From the NCBI GenBank assembly GCA_037147395.1, contig JBAWVG010000001.1:1-64000 (forward strand): a stretch of 64,000 nucleotides of DNA, written 5' to 3'. The DNA is from VFJL01 sp037147395. GTDB taxonomy: Bacteria; Pseudomonadota; Gammaproteobacteria; Burkholderiales; Nitrosomonadaceae. The notes beneath the pieces were generated by a model. The model saw only the letters and a list, made by a program, of their open reading frames with translations, was not told the DNA's origin and made no database searches. Each line of letters begins with the position of its first letter. Position 1 is the first letter of the stretch. A program made the translations under genes and the position numbers. This document shows positions 45,179-54,897 of this stretch, piece by piece.

Positions 45179-47425
45179 ATGCCCTCCCTACTGTCCGGCC
45201 TCAATCCAGAGCAACTCGAAGCAGTCACCCTGCCGCACCAATCAGCATTGGTGCTGGCGGGCGCTGGCAGTGGCAAAACTAAGGTGCTCACTACTCGCAT
45301 TGCACACTTAATCCAGGCCGGCCAAGTCAGCCCACATGGCATCCTCGCTGTCACCTTCACCAACAAAGCAGCCAAGGAAATGCTCACACGCATTTCCACG
45401 ATGCTGCCGATCGATACCCGGGGTATGTGGGTTGGCACCTTTCATGGTCTATGCAACCGCATGTTGCGCGCCCATTATCAGGATGCCGGACTACCACAGG
45501 CCTTTCAAATTCTTGACTCGGCTGATCAACTGGCAATTATCAAGCGGATTCTGAAAAGCCTCGGCGCAGACGACGAGAAATTTCCCCCACGTCAAGTACA
45601 GTGGTTCATCAATAATGCAAAAGAGGAAGGACTGCGCGCATCGCGGGTTGAAGTCCATGATGATTTCACGCGGAAGATGACTGAGTTCTACACAGTATAC
45701 GAGCAACAGTGTAACAAGGAAGGCGTCGTGGATTTTGCCGAACTACTGCTGCGCAGTTATGAACTACTCAGCCGTAACGAGATACTTCGCGAACACTACT
45801 GCTCGCGCTTCAGCCACGTCTTGGTTGACGAGTTTCAGGATACCAGCAGGCTGCAATACAAGTGGCTTAAACTGCTGGCTGGTGATAAGGCCGCCGTGTT
45901 CGTGGTAGGTGATGATGACCAGAGCATTTATGCATTCAGAGGGGCCAATACCAGCAACATGAAAGATTTTGAACATGACTTCCGTATCACAAAAATTATC
46001 AAACTCGAACAAAACTACCGCTCTCATGGCAACATACTCGACGCCGCGAATACGCTGATACGTAACAATAGCGGCCGTCTTGGCAAGAATCTCTGGACTT
46101 CAGAAGGTCACGGAGAGCCACTGCGCGTATATAACGCACCAACTGATTTCGATGAGGCCGCATTCATCGTCGATGAGATTAAATCACTACGCACCGAAGG
46201 AATAGCGCTATCGCAAATGGCTTTGCTGTATCGTTCTAATGCACAGTCACGCATACTGGAACACGCCCTTTTCAATGCTTCTCTAGCTTACCGCGTGTAT
46301 GGCGGGATGCGTTTCTTTGATCGTCAGGAAATAAAGCATGCGCTGTCCTACCTGAGACTGATTGCCAACCCCGATAATGATAATGCGTTACACCGGGTCA
46401 TAAATTTCCCATTGCGCGGGATCGGTGCGCGCAGCCTGGAACAACTGCAAGACCAGGCCAACCGGCAAGGAGTTGGTTTATGGGCCGCGATGCAGAACAG
46501 TTGTGGTGATAGGGAAACTCTTACCCTGGATACCGACATCAATATGCCGGCCAAAAGGGCTAATAGATCAGACAAGCCAAAGAAGGGGATGGATGGCTTT
46601 GTTACCTTGATCGAAACGCTACAGCAATCCTGCGAGGGACTGCCATTACCGGAAATTGTAGAGCATATGCTCGAGGGTAGCGGGTTAGCAGCACATTATC
46701 GCGCCGAACGGGAAGGGGCTGACCGGCTGGAGAACTTAAATGAACTGATCAATGCCGCCATTAGCTTCGTGCATGAGGCCGAGGACGACAATCTCACAGC
46801 ATTTCTTGCCCATGCCTCGCTGGAGGCAGGGGAACATCAGGCCGGTAGTGGTCAAGATGCATTGCAATTGATGACGGTGCACTCTTCCAAAGGGCTGGAA
46901 TTTCATACTGTATTCCTCAGCGGACTGGAGGAGGGACTATTCCCTCATGAGAACAGCCGCAACGAAGCTGGAGGTGTAGAAGAAGAGCGGAGACTGATGT
47001 ACGTGGCCCTAACTCGCGCACGGCGGCGCTTGTATTTGAGCTTTACCCAGAGTCGCATGCTGCATGGACAGACTCGCTACAATGTCCCCTCGCGTTTTCT
47101 GCAGGAAATTCCAGATGGCCTGCTGAAGTGGCTACAACCCGTACAAAAACTCGGATACAGGAACCAGACTCCAGAAACCGGAAGCCCGAAATCGAGAACG
47201 ACTGCCCAAAGGCCTGCGTTCGGTATGCAAGATCACAGCACGAGCGTTCGAGATGCAGAGGCTGCACAGTGGCGGGTTGGACAGAATGTAACCCATGTCA
47301 AGTTCGGCAATGGTGTGATTATTAGCTGCGAGAGCCAGGGCACAGATGCACGTGTCCAAGTGAAATTTAGTCGTTCTGGAACTAAGTGGTTATCGCTAGA
47401 ATATGCCAAACTAGTACCTATCTGA
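45179..47425 (+). CDS. uvrD: DNA helicase II (UvrD)
   Basis: A 748-residue superfamily 1A 3'-5' helicase for nucleotide excision and mismatch repair. Motif I is AGAGSGKTKVL (about 27-37), motif II DEFQDTS, motif III GDDDQSIYAFRGA and motif IV LEQNYRS. Motif V is MTVHSSKGLEF and motif VI YVALTRARRRLYLSF. A Tudor/KOW-like C-terminal patch (QNVTHVKFGNGVI) marks UvrD rather than Rep. The linker before it (about 655-690) is polar and low-complexity. Confidence 0.92.
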   Translation: MPSLLSGLNPEQLEAVTLPHQSALVLAGAGSGKTKVLTTRIAHLIQAGQVSPHGILAVTFTNKAAKEMLTRISTMLPIDTRGMWVGTFHGLCNRMLRAHYQDAGLPQAFQILDSADQLAIIKRILKSLGADDEKFPPRQVQWFINNAKEEGLRASRVEVHDDFTRKMTEFYTVYEQQCNKEGVVDFAELLLRSYELLSRNEILREHYCSRFSHVLVDEFQDTSRLQYKWLKLLAGDKAAVFVVGDDDQSIYAFRGANTSNMKDFEHDFRITKIIKLEQNYRSHGNILDAANTLIRNNSGRLGKNLWTSEGHGEPLRVYNAPTDFDEAAFIVDEIKSLRTEGIALSQMALLYRSNAQSRILEHALFNASLAYRVYGGMRFFDRQEIKHALSYLRLIANPDNDNALHRVINFPLRGIGARSLEQLQDQANRQGVGLWAAMQNSCGDRETLTLDTDINMPAKRANRSDKPKKGMDGFVTLIETLQQSCEGLPLPEIVEHMLEGSGLAAHYRAEREGADRLENLNELINAAISFVHEAEDDNLTAFLAHASLEAGEHQAGSGQDALQLMTVHSSKGLEFHTVFLSGLEEGLFPHENSRNEAGGVEEERRLMYVALTRARRRLYLSFTQSRMLHGQTRYNVPSRFLQEIPDGLLKWLQPVQKLGYRNQTPETGSPKSRTTAQRPAFGMQDHSTSVRDAEAAQWRVGQNVTHVKFGNGVIISCESQGTDARVQVKFSRSGTKWLSLEYAKLVPI

Positions 47426-47445
47426 AACAAGATAGCAAGTAGTGG

Positions 47446-48177
47446 CTATACTGGGATAGTGGGGCCAACTGCCTCCATAAATATATCCTCATAACTCGCA
47501 TAGAGCGAAGCAAAGAGTACCGGAACAAGCAAGAAAAATCCCAAACCGTATGGCATTGCCGCAATCACCGCCAGCACCACCATTGTGATAGTGTAAAGCT
47601 GTAGCGGTATGATGTTCTTTATACAAGCAAGAAAGCTCAACTGCATCGCAGCCACTGCGGGCATATCTTTAAATACCACCAGTAATGGCGCAAACCAGGC
47701 CGCCATCATCAGCGGGACAGACAGCCCCAAGGCCACCATCACAGCCGTTAGACCGCCACTCATGACACCTCGCAATTCATTCTCATCGACCCTTTTCCCG
47801 TTTACCAATAGATCCATCAGCGTACTGCCCCCGAGCATCATGGCCACACCCAAAATTAGTACTTGCCCCACTAAATAGATCCCTCCTACAGTGATCAGCG
47901 GAACGGGGTTTTGCCTAAAGCCCGCGAACAGGTAGGTGATCTCCAATTTTTCACCTCGTTCTAGCGCTCTGCAACCCATCATCAACCCGGCCAAGAATAG
48001 CGGCGAGAGTAGCGTGAAAAAAAACTGCCCCACCATCGGAATAAGTGCCAACGTAGCTGCAATCAATAACAAGACAAAGCACAACAGGATCCATGCCAGC
48101 GGGGCCTTGAAAAACAGGTAGAAGCCATTCACGATCCACTGCCATCCCTGCTTCGCGCTCGTCTGCCTGGCTTCCAT
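47446..48177 (-). CDS. BPSS1780-family integral membrane protein
   Basis: A 243-residue protein with about six membrane helices and a short polar N-terminus containing QGWQWIVNGFYLFFKAP. ALIPMVGQFFFTLLSPLFLAGLM lies near 45-67 and the acidic end SYEDIF near 230. This fits the betaproteobacterial family named after BPSS1780, whose function is unknown. It is convergent with uvrD and lies just downstream of thrB on the same strand with a 61-bp gap. Confidence 0.75.
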   Translation of the reverse strand: MEARQTSAKQGWQWIVNGFYLFFKAPLAWILLCFVLLLIAATLALIPMVGQFFFTLLSPLFLAGLMMGCRALERGEKLEITYLFAGFRQNPVPLITVGGIYLVGQVLILGVAMMLGGSTLMDLLVNGKRVDENELRGVMSGGLTAVMVALGLSVPLMMAAWFAPLLVVFKDMPAVAAMQLSFLACIKNIIPLQLYTITMVVLAVIAAMPYGLGFFLLVPVLFASLYASYEDIFMEAVGPTIPV

Positions 48178-48238
48178 TTTTCATTTCTCCAATAGAGCGA
48201 TCACTCGTTGTTCGATCATGATCCAACAATCAAGCCGC

Positions 48239-49189
48239 TCAAGCCAAAATCTGCGCTAACTCGAGGCAAAATGTTGAGTGATTTTTCAGTATACGTCTGA
48301 AATGAGTTGGATCCTTGACGTGTGTCAACTCTCCCACCCGCGGCAAGTGGCAGTCATACAGTCGAGACAACCAGAAGCGTAGGGCCCCGGCACGTAGCAT
48401 CACCGGCCAAGCATCATGCTCGATAGCGGCGAGAGGACGGGCGTGATGATAGGCCTTGATCAAGGATGATAAACGCACCCCATCCAGTTCGCAACTCTCA
48501 GTTAGACACCAATCATTAGCCGCAATAGCTAGATCAAACAGCCACGTATCATTGCAGGCGAAATAAAAATCGATCACGCCACCAATAGTCCCGTCAACAA
48601 ACAACACATTGTCACGAAACAGATCTGCATGAATCACACCGCGAGGCAGACTTTCGAAATGGTGGGCAGACTGAAACTGCAACTCCTCCCTAAGCATCGC
48701 TGCCTCTGGTTCTGTCAAAAATGGCATAACATCGGGCGCTATGCTTTCCCACCATTTGGGTCCGCGCGGATTCTCCATTTTTTCAGGGTAGGACAGACCG
48801 GACAAGTGCAAATCTGCCAGCAATGAACCCACCTCAGCGCAGTGCTCATGGGTGGGGTACATCTGTGACTTTCCCGGCAGACAGGTAACGATACTCGCTG
48901 GCTTACCGTTTAATTCACCTAGAAACCTGCTGTCGGTACTGGCTACCGGACTGGGACAAGGGATACCGTGTTGAGACAAGTGTGCCATCAGGTTCAGGTA
49001 GTAGGGCAGCTCAACCTTGGTCAACTTCTCGAACAAAGTAAGAACATACTTCCCATGACTAGTCGTAACGAAATAGTTGGTGTTCTCGATACCTGACGTA
49101 ATTCCCTGCAGATTAATAAGCGTACCTAGGGAATAGTTTTTTAGCCAAGGGGAAAGCTGCTCTTCGGAGACGGTAGTAAAAACAGACAT
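48239..49189 (-). CDS. thrB: Homoserine kinase (type II, choline-kinase-like)
   Basis: A 316-residue kinase of the APH/choline kinase fold, the ThrB form found in many alpha-, beta- and gammaproteobacteria, not the GHMP form. It makes O-phosphohomoserine for threonine. GITSGIENTNYFV (about 29-41) is the nucleotide loop. The Brenner motif is GVIHADLFRDNVLF (about 184-197) and the Mg2+ aspartate is in GVIDFYFACND. Neighbours are DUF2782 and polA, as in other betaproteobacteria. Confidence 0.92.
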   Translation of the reverse strand: MSVFTTVSEEQLSPWLKNYSLGTLINLQGITSGIENTNYFVTTSHGKYVLTLFEKLTKVELPYYLNLMAHLSQHGIPCPSPVASTDSRFLGELNGKPASIVTCLPGKSQMYPTHEHCAEVGSLLADLHLSGLSYPEKMENPRGPKWWESIAPDVMPFLTEPEAAMLREELQFQSAHHFESLPRGVIHADLFRDNVLFVDGTIGGVIDFYFACNDTWLFDLAIAANDWCLTESCELDGVRLSSLIKAYHHARPLAAIEHDAWPVMLRAGALRFWLSRLYDCHLPRVGELTHVKDPTHFRRILKNHSTFCLELAQILA

Positions 49190-49265
49190 AGATTGAGAAG
49201 AGGAAAGAAGGAGGATGGCGAAGCATGAACCGTTGCAGTCTCTTTCCCTAACCTTTATAGAAATT

Positions 49266-49619
49266 TTAGAAGCGGTGTATCACCCACATTGGCGGGCGTA
49301 TGCCCTGATCCATATCGCTCCGAGTGGCGAATGTCCCATCCCCGCGGTTATCGATCAGGTAATAGGGCAAACCAATGCGCGGAGTGACCTTGACCATATA
49401 TAGCCGACCATTGCTGCGATACTCTTCGACCGTGTCCTCGCCACGCTTAATGATGGTGACTTGGGGTTCCAGCGCAGCATCCTGTTCCGAATCTGATAAT
49501 GGCGGCGGCAGCGGCAACTCTGGTGATTCCGGGATTGGCACCAGCTTCTTGGACTGAGTAGACTGTGCGGCGACTGGCAGCACAAGAGTCAGCAACGATA
49601 CAAGAATCATTCGACGCAA
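49266..49619 (-). CDS. DUF2782 family exported protein
   Basis: A small protein with a Sec signal peptide (MRRMILVSLLTLVLPVAAQS) and a mature domain of about 95 residues. It contains VTIIKRGEDTVEEYRSNG, then YMVKVTPRIGLPYYLID and RPPMWVIHRF, the DUF2782 signature. The function is unknown. The frame opens at a TTG at 49640, but a TTG at 49619 has a GGGAG site five bases upstream and gives a charged n-region, so I use it. The ATG at 49610 would remove the positive charges. It lies next to thrB and polA, a conserved betaproteobacterial neighbourhood. Confidence 0.82.
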   Translation of the reverse strand: MRRMILVSLLTLVLPVAAQSTQSKKLVPIPESPELPLPPPLSDSEQDAALEPQVTIIKRGEDTVEEYRSNGRLYMVKVTPRIGLPYYLIDNRGDGTFATRSDMDQGIRPPMWVIHRF

Positions 49620-49672
49620 GGTGACTCCCGACTTTATCAATACGTTTATTCTAGCCGAAATGACCTGAACAG

Positions 49673-50401
49673 TTACAAATTGAGCTGTATTTCCCGTTCC
49701 ACCGCCGAAGGTTCAAAACCGCGGGTCTCATAATACTTGAAGATCGCATCAACCACCTGACGAGGCTCATCAATCACCTGCACCAAGTCCATATCTTCAG
49801 CAGAGATCATATTCTCAGCTACCAATACCTGACGGAACCAATCGAGCATACCACCCCAAAAATCTGAACAGACTAGAATGATCGGCATTTTCCGAGTCTT
49901 ACCAGTTTGAACCAGTGTAAGCGCTTCCATTAATTCATCCAGTGTACCAAACCCCCCAGGCATAACCACATAGGCGGTGGCAAATTTTACAAACATGTAT
50001 TTCCGTGCAAAGAAATGACGAAAAGTTCTACTGACATCCTGATAAGCATTGTTATGTTGCTCATGCGGCAGCTGAATGTTGAGACCAACACTGAGTGATC
50101 TCCCAGAAAAAGCACCTTTATTAACTGCCTCCATGATGCCGGGACCGCCACCTGAAATAACAGAGAAGCCTGCATCAGATAGCTGTCGCGCAATCTGCTC
50201 GGCCAGTTTATAGTGAGGATGATCGGAAGGAGTACGGGCGCTGCCAAAGATGCTTACTGCCGGCTGAATCGTATTGAGGCGCTCAGTCGCTTCGACAAAT
50301 TCTGCCATAATGCCGAATACTCGCCAAGACTCTTTTGCGGACCAGGATTGCTCTGGAAGATCAATGCCAGCAGTACCAGACAATTTATCTTGTGCACTCA
50401 T
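49673..50401 (-). CDS. LOG-family protein (TIGR00730; cytokinin-riboside-monophosphate phosphoribohydrolase-like)
   Basis: A 242-residue Rossmann-like protein. VSIFGSARTPSDHPHYK starts the domain near residue 52, GGGPGIMEAVNKGA is near 88, and PGGFGTLDELMEALT near 153 is the LOG motif. Family members hydrolyse nucleoside 5'-monophosphates to the base and ribose 5-phosphate. The frame is open to 50482, but MSAQDKLSG at 50401 has an AAGGGTG site. The start faces that of polA across 23 bp. Confidence 0.88.
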   Translation of the reverse strand: MSAQDKLSGTAGIDLPEQSWSAKESWRVFGIMAEFVEATERLNTIQPAVSIFGSARTPSDHPHYKLAEQIARQLSDAGFSVISGGGPGIMEAVNKGAFSGRSLSVGLNIQLPHEQHNNAYQDVSRTFRHFFARKYMFVKFATAYVVMPGGFGTLDELMEALTLVQTGKTRKMPIILVCSDFWGGMLDWFRQVLVAENMISAEDMDLVQVIDEPRQVVDAIFKYYETRGFEPSAVEREIQLNL

Positions 50402-50424
50402 GCAGACACCCTTAGAAGAATTAA

Positions 50425-53163
50425 ATGAAAACACTGCTGCTAGTTGATGGCTCTTCCTATTTGTATCGCGCCTTCCACGCATTACCGGATTTGCGGAATC
50501 GCTTTAATGAGCCGACCGGTGCAATTCATGGTGTTCTCAATATGCTGCGGCGTCTGCATAAGGACTACCAAGCTGATTATAGCGCGTGTGTATTTGATGC
50601 AAAAGGTAAGACTTTTCGCAATGATCTATATCCGGAATATAAGGCCCACCGTCCACCCATGCCGGATGATCTGGTGGCGCAAATTACGCCACTACATGAA
50701 TGCATACGCGCCATGGGGTGGCCAATGCTGATAGTCGATGGGGTGGAAGCTGACGATGTCCTCGGAACCCTAGCAAAACAAGCCGTGCAGGAGAGTATGC
50801 GCTGCATAATCTCCACCGGTGACAAGGATATTGCACAACTAGTCAGCCCACAGATCACGCTGATCAACACAATGAGCAATGAGGTCCTTGATGAGGGGGG
50901 AGTGCTTGCTAAATTTGGCATACCGCCGGCACGTATGCTTGATTACCTCGCACTCGTCGGAGATACGGCAGACAATATTCCTGGAGTAGAGAAGGTCGGT
51001 CCCAAAACGGCATTGAAGTGGCTCACACAATATGGCACGCTGGACAATATCATTACCCATTCCAGCGAAATCAGCGGAGTGGTGGGGGAGAATTTACGTA
51101 AGTCACTAGATTGGTTGAATAAATCACGCGAGCTACTCGCCATTAAGTGCGATGTAATATTGCCAGTTGAACTATATGACCTTGGCTTAAAGCCCCAGGA
51201 TACGGTTAAACTTGCTGAATTATATGAACGGTTAGATTTAAAAACTTGGTTGCGAGAGTTACGACAGGCTCCAGGCATAGAACAAAATAACGCAACACCT
51301 TCTGCAAGCGAACACCCAGGAACCACGCCCCGCCAGCAAACATCTGCTGAGTCAGCGCCTATCGACTACCAGACCATACTCACCCAGCCCCAGTTAGATG
51401 AATGGCTCACGCGTCTCAATGCCGCACCTCTAGTCTCATTAGATACTGAGACTACCGGCTTAAACCCGATGCAAGCAGAGCTCGTCGGCATTTCATTCTC
51501 CATTGCGCCGCACCAAGCCGCTTACTTACCACTTAGCCACTGTTACGCCGGCGCTCCGCCACAATTGGCAACCAATCTCGTATTGAACACACTCAGGCAA
51601 TGGATTGAAAACCCAGACAAACCTAAGCTGGGCCAGAACCTCAAATACGACAAACATATCTTTGCTAACCATGGCCTACAATTAAACGGCATCGTCCATG
51701 ACACATTGTTGCAGTCCTACGTACTTGAGTCACACCGTCCGCATAACATGGACAGCCTTGCACTACGTCATCTGGGCACCAAAACGATTAGCTACGATGA
51801 AGTGACCGGAAAGGGCGCCAGCCGAATTAGTTTTGACCAGGTGGATATCGAACAGGCTACGCACTATGCAGCTGAGGATGCCGATATTACCCTGCAACTA
51901 CATAAACACCTGTACCCGCAAGTTGCCGATGACACGAAGCTTAGTCACATTTATCACATACTCGAAATGCCGGTGCTGGAGGTGCTTTTTGAAATGGAGC
52001 GCAACGGCGTTTTACTGGATATCAAACTTCTAGAAGTACAGAGCCGCGAACTGGGCGAGAAGATGCTGCTGCTGGAGCAGCAGGCATTTGCCATCGCCGG
52101 ACAGTCCTTCAATCTGAACTCACCCAAGCAAATACAGGAAATTTTATTCGACCAACTCAAACTCCCCGTCATAAAAAAAACACCGGGCGGAGTGCCGTCA
52201 ACTGACGAGGATGCCTTGCAGAAGCTTGCATTGGATTATCCGCTGCCACAGATACTGCTTGACTATCGTAGCCTTGCCAAACTTAAGTCCACATATACCG
52301 ACAAGCTGCCACGCATGGTCGACAGTAATACCGGGCGTGTGCATACTAATTATGCCCAGGCGGTAGCTGTGACAGGGCGACTCACTAGCAACGAACCAAA
52401 CTTGCAAAACATCCCGGTACGTACCGCCGAAGGGCGTCGTATCAGGGAAGCATTCATCGCACCGAACGGTCACAGCATCATCTCCGCTGACTATTCACAA
52501 ATCGAGCTTCGTATCATGGCCCACATCGCACAAGACGCGGGGCTTCTCAAAGCCTTTGCTGCAGGGGAAGATATCCACCGTGCCACTGCTGCAGAAGTGT
52601 TTAGCGTGCCATTGGAGGCAGTAGACAATGAACAGCGCCGTTATGCCAAGATTATTAACTTTGGCCTAATCTACGGTATGTCTGAATTCGGCCTCGCCTC
52701 ACAACTAGGAATTGAACGAGTTGCCGCACGCGCCTACATGGACCGCTATTTTGCACGCTACCCCGGTGTGGCAGATTATATGCAACGCACCCGAGAGGAT
52801 GCCAAAATAAACGGCTATGTTGAAACTGTGTTTGGCCGCAGGTTGTGGCTGCCTGAAATCAACAGCCCCAACGGCAACCGCAGGCAGGGTGCAGAGCGCG
52901 CTGCCATCAACGCTCCGATGCAAGGCACTGCAGCGGACATCATCAAGCTCGCGATGATTGCAGTGCACGATTGGCTGATGCAAGAAAAGCTATGCAGCAA
53001 GCTCATCATGCAAGTCCATGATGAGCTGGTATTGGAAGTCCCAGATAATGAAATCGAACTGGTGAAACAAGAGCTGCCAAAACTCATGTGTGGTGTTGCA
53101 CATCTTGATGTGCCACTGTTGGTAGAAACAGGTACGGGGCCCAACTGGGAACGGGCGCACTAG
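50425..53163 (+). CDS. polA: DNA polymerase I
   Basis: A 912-residue three-domain polymerase. The N-terminal 5' nuclease runs to about 290, with LLLVDGSSYLYRAFHALP at the start and VEADDVLGTLA near 107. The 3'-5' exonuclease (about 310-500) keeps its acidic residues in LVSLDTETTGLNP and YAAEDADITLQLH, so proofreading looks intact. The polymerase domain has motif A SADYSQIELRIMAHI, the O-helix RRYAKIINFGLIYGMSEFG and motif C MQVHDELVLEVP. It fills gaps in repair and Okazaki processing. Confidence 0.97.
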   Translation: MKTLLLVDGSSYLYRAFHALPDLRNRFNEPTGAIHGVLNMLRRLHKDYQADYSACVFDAKGKTFRNDLYPEYKAHRPPMPDDLVAQITPLHECIRAMGWPMLIVDGVEADDVLGTLAKQAVQESMRCIISTGDKDIAQLVSPQITLINTMSNEVLDEGGVLAKFGIPPARMLDYLALVGDTADNIPGVEKVGPKTALKWLTQYGTLDNIITHSSEISGVVGENLRKSLDWLNKSRELLAIKCDVILPVELYDLGLKPQDTVKLAELYERLDLKTWLRELRQAPGIEQNNATPSASEHPGTTPRQQTSAESAPIDYQTILTQPQLDEWLTRLNAAPLVSLDTETTGLNPMQAELVGISFSIAPHQAAYLPLSHCYAGAPPQLATNLVLNTLRQWIENPDKPKLGQNLKYDKHIFANHGLQLNGIVHDTLLQSYVLESHRPHNMDSLALRHLGTKTISYDEVTGKGASRISFDQVDIEQATHYAAEDADITLQLHKHLYPQVADDTKLSHIYHILEMPVLEVLFEMERNGVLLDIKLLEVQSRELGEKMLLLEQQAFAIAGQSFNLNSPKQIQEILFDQLKLPVIKKTPGGVPSTDEDALQKLALDYPLPQILLDYRSLAKLKSTYTDKLPRMVDSNTGRVHTNYAQAVAVTGRLTSNEPNLQNIPVRTAEGRRIREAFIAPNGHSIISADYSQIELRIMAHIAQDAGLLKAFAAGEDIHRATAAEVFSVPLEAVDNEQRRYAKIINFGLIYGMSEFGLASQLGIERVAARAYMDRYFARYPGVADYMQRTREDAKINGYVETVFGRRLWLPEINSPNGNRRQGAERAAINAPMQGTAADIIKLAMIAVHDWLMQEKLCSKLIMQVHDELVLEVPDNEIELVKQELPKLMCGVAHLDVPLLVETGTGPNWERAH

Positions 53164-53214
53164 CCGATAGAAACGCGCCCTTGCCACCCCAGTCCCCAGC
53201 AATCTCTTTATTTC

Positions 53215-53244
53215 TTGCTAATAACAGGAAAATTGCCGTAAAAT
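53215..53244 (+). promoter_or_regulatory. Promoter of the rpsP-rimM-trmD-rplS operon
   Basis: TTGCTA (53215-53220) and TAAAAT (53239-53244) are separated by 18 bases, upstream of rpsP. Expected transcription starts about 38 bases before the ATG. The gap after polA has no other obvious signal. Confidence 0.6.
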
Positions 53245-53289
53245 CACACCCTTTTCGGTTTCGGACCTTCATAAGGTATAGGCACAGAT

Positions 53290-53556
53290 ATGGTCATTAT
53301 TCGACTGGCGCGAGGTGGCGCCAAGAAACGTCCTTTTTATAATTTGGTTGTAGCGGATTCCCGTAATGCTCGTGACGGAAAGTTTATTGAGCGCGTAGGC
53401 TTTTATAACCCCAGGGCAACCGAAGGCGAAGAGGCATTACGTGTTCAACTAGATCGGATCAGCCATTGGCGGTCGCAGGGCGCGCAGTTATCCGACACTG
53501 TGACAAGACTGGTCAAACAATTTGGCGCAAAACAACAAGCCGCAACAAACAGTTAA
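53290..53556 (+). CDS. rpsP: 30S ribosomal protein S16
   Basis: An 88-residue ribosomal protein. MVIIRLARGGAKKRPFYNLV then DSRNARDGKFIERVGFYNP is the universal S16 opening. It is the first gene of the conserved operon with rimM, trmD and rplS. The next gene's frame runs through its 3' end, but the proposed rimM start lies after the stop. Confidence 0.97.
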   Translation: MVIIRLARGGAKKRPFYNLVVADSRNARDGKFIERVGFYNPRATEGEEALRVQLDRISHWRSQGAQLSDTVTRLVKQFGAKQQAATNS

Positions 53557-53578
53557 GCAAGGCGAAGTAACCGAGCCC

Positions 53579-54091
53579 ATGGTGGTGATGGGGCGCATTG
53601 TCGGTCCCTTTGGCGTACTCGGTTGGATCAAAGCTCTCGCCTTCACAGAATATGTGGATGGTTTGCTTGACTACCCGGTGTGGTGGCTGGGTAAGGGTGA
53701 CGGAAAATGGCGTCAGGTGAAAGTTAGCGAGTGCAGGGTACATGCAAAGATGCTGACTGCTGCCATTGATCAGTGCTCTGATCGTACCGCGGCCTTGCGT
53801 TTAAAGGGGTTACAGATTGCAATCCCCCGGAACCAATTGCCATCCTTGCCAAAAAACGGCAAAGATGGTTACTACTGGTCAGATCTAATTAGCCTAGAAG
53901 TGATTAACCTGCAAGGCGAATGCCTTGGAAGAGTGATCGGTTTGCTGGAGACTGGTGCTAACGATGTGCTACAAGTACAGGATGAGAAAGAAGGTTCGAC
54001 AGAAAGGCTAATTCCCTTTACTGCCCAGGTGATCATGAAGGTCGACCTGACAGATTGCCGTTTGACGGTGGATTGGGGCATTGATTACTAA
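53579..54091 (+). CDS. rimM: 16S rRNA processing protein RimM
   Basis: A 170-residue 30S assembly factor. The N-terminal beta-barrel opens with MVVMGRIVGPFGVLGWIKA, and a PRC-barrel domain follows from about residue 95 (YYWSDLISLEVI, then GRVIGLLETGANDVLQV). It binds S19 and helps mature the 30S head. The open frame extends to a TTG at 53522 inside rpsP, but the ATG at 53579 fits the family length. It lies 2 bp before trmD. Confidence 0.93.
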   Translation: MVVMGRIVGPFGVLGWIKALAFTEYVDGLLDYPVWWLGKGDGKWRQVKVSECRVHAKMLTAAIDQCSDRTAALRLKGLQIAIPRNQLPSLPKNGKDGYYWSDLISLEVINLQGECLGRVIGLLETGANDVLQVQDEKEGSTERLIPFTAQVIMKVDLTDCRLTVDWGIDY

Positions 54092-54093
54092 CC

Positions 54094-54879
54094 ATGCCTT
54101 TCGAATTCGATGTTATTACCCTATTTCCGGAGATGTTTGATGCTATTGGTAGATATGGGGTAACTGGCAGAGCAAGAGAAAGGGCGATTTACCAGCTGAA
54201 TACGTGGAATCCTCGTGATTTCGCCGAGAATGAGTACCGTACAGTAGATGACCGACCATATGGCGGCGGCCCTGGTATGGTGATGATGGCGCAACCGCTG
54301 GAAAGGGCAATTGAAGCTGCCAAGGCAAGACAGGCAACAAGCCACACCAGCGGAACAAAAGTAATTTACCTCTCCCCACAAGGTCGCCCTCTCAACCAGG
54401 CAGCCATGATGGACTTAGGAAAATTACAAGGGTTGGTGCTGCTGTGTGGTCGCTATGAGGGAGTGGATGAGCGCCTAATAACCCGCCAAGTGGATGATGA
54501 AATTTCCATTGGCGATTACGTGCTTTCCGGCGGTGAATTGGCAGCAATGGTTTTGATAGATGCTCTGGTGCGACAGATGCCTGGGGTGCTGGGTGACCCC
54601 GAGTCGGCTATCCAAGACTCGTTTGCGGATGGGCGCAAGAATCTACTAGATTGCCCCCATTACACAAGGCCCGAGTTGTATCAAGGGATTGCTGTCCCAG
54701 AAGTTCTGATGTCTGGCAATCACGCGAGAATTAATCGCTGGCGCTTGCAACAGTCGCTGGGCAGAACTTGGCTAAGACGGCCGGATTTATTGGCATCAAA
54801 AGTTGAAGAGGGTATGACAGAGGAAGAAAATAAATTGCTAGAAGAATTCAAACAAGACTACAACTCAAAGCAAGCGTAA
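54094..54879 (+). CDS. trmD: tRNA (guanine-37-N1)-methyltransferase
   Basis: A 261-residue SPOUT enzyme that methylates G37 next to the anticodon and prevents frameshifting. FDVITLFPEMFDAI opens the protein, YGGGPGMVM follows near 58, and the trefoil-knot SAM site holds YLSPQGRPLNQ, CGRYEGVDER and SIGDYVLSGGE. Co-transcription with rimM and rplS is standard. Confidence 0.96.
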   Translation: MPFEFDVITLFPEMFDAIGRYGVTGRARERAIYQLNTWNPRDFAENEYRTVDDRPYGGGPGMVMMAQPLERAIEAAKARQATSHTSGTKVIYLSPQGRPLNQAAMMDLGKLQGLVLLCGRYEGVDERLITRQVDDEISIGDYVLSGGELAAMVLIDALVRQMPGVLGDPESAIQDSFADGRKNLLDCPHYTRPELYQGIAVPEVLMSGNHARINRWRLQQSLGRTWLRRPDLLASKVEEGMTEEENKLLEEFKQDYNSKQA

Positions 54880-54897
54880 CAAATTAAGGAGCAGGAA

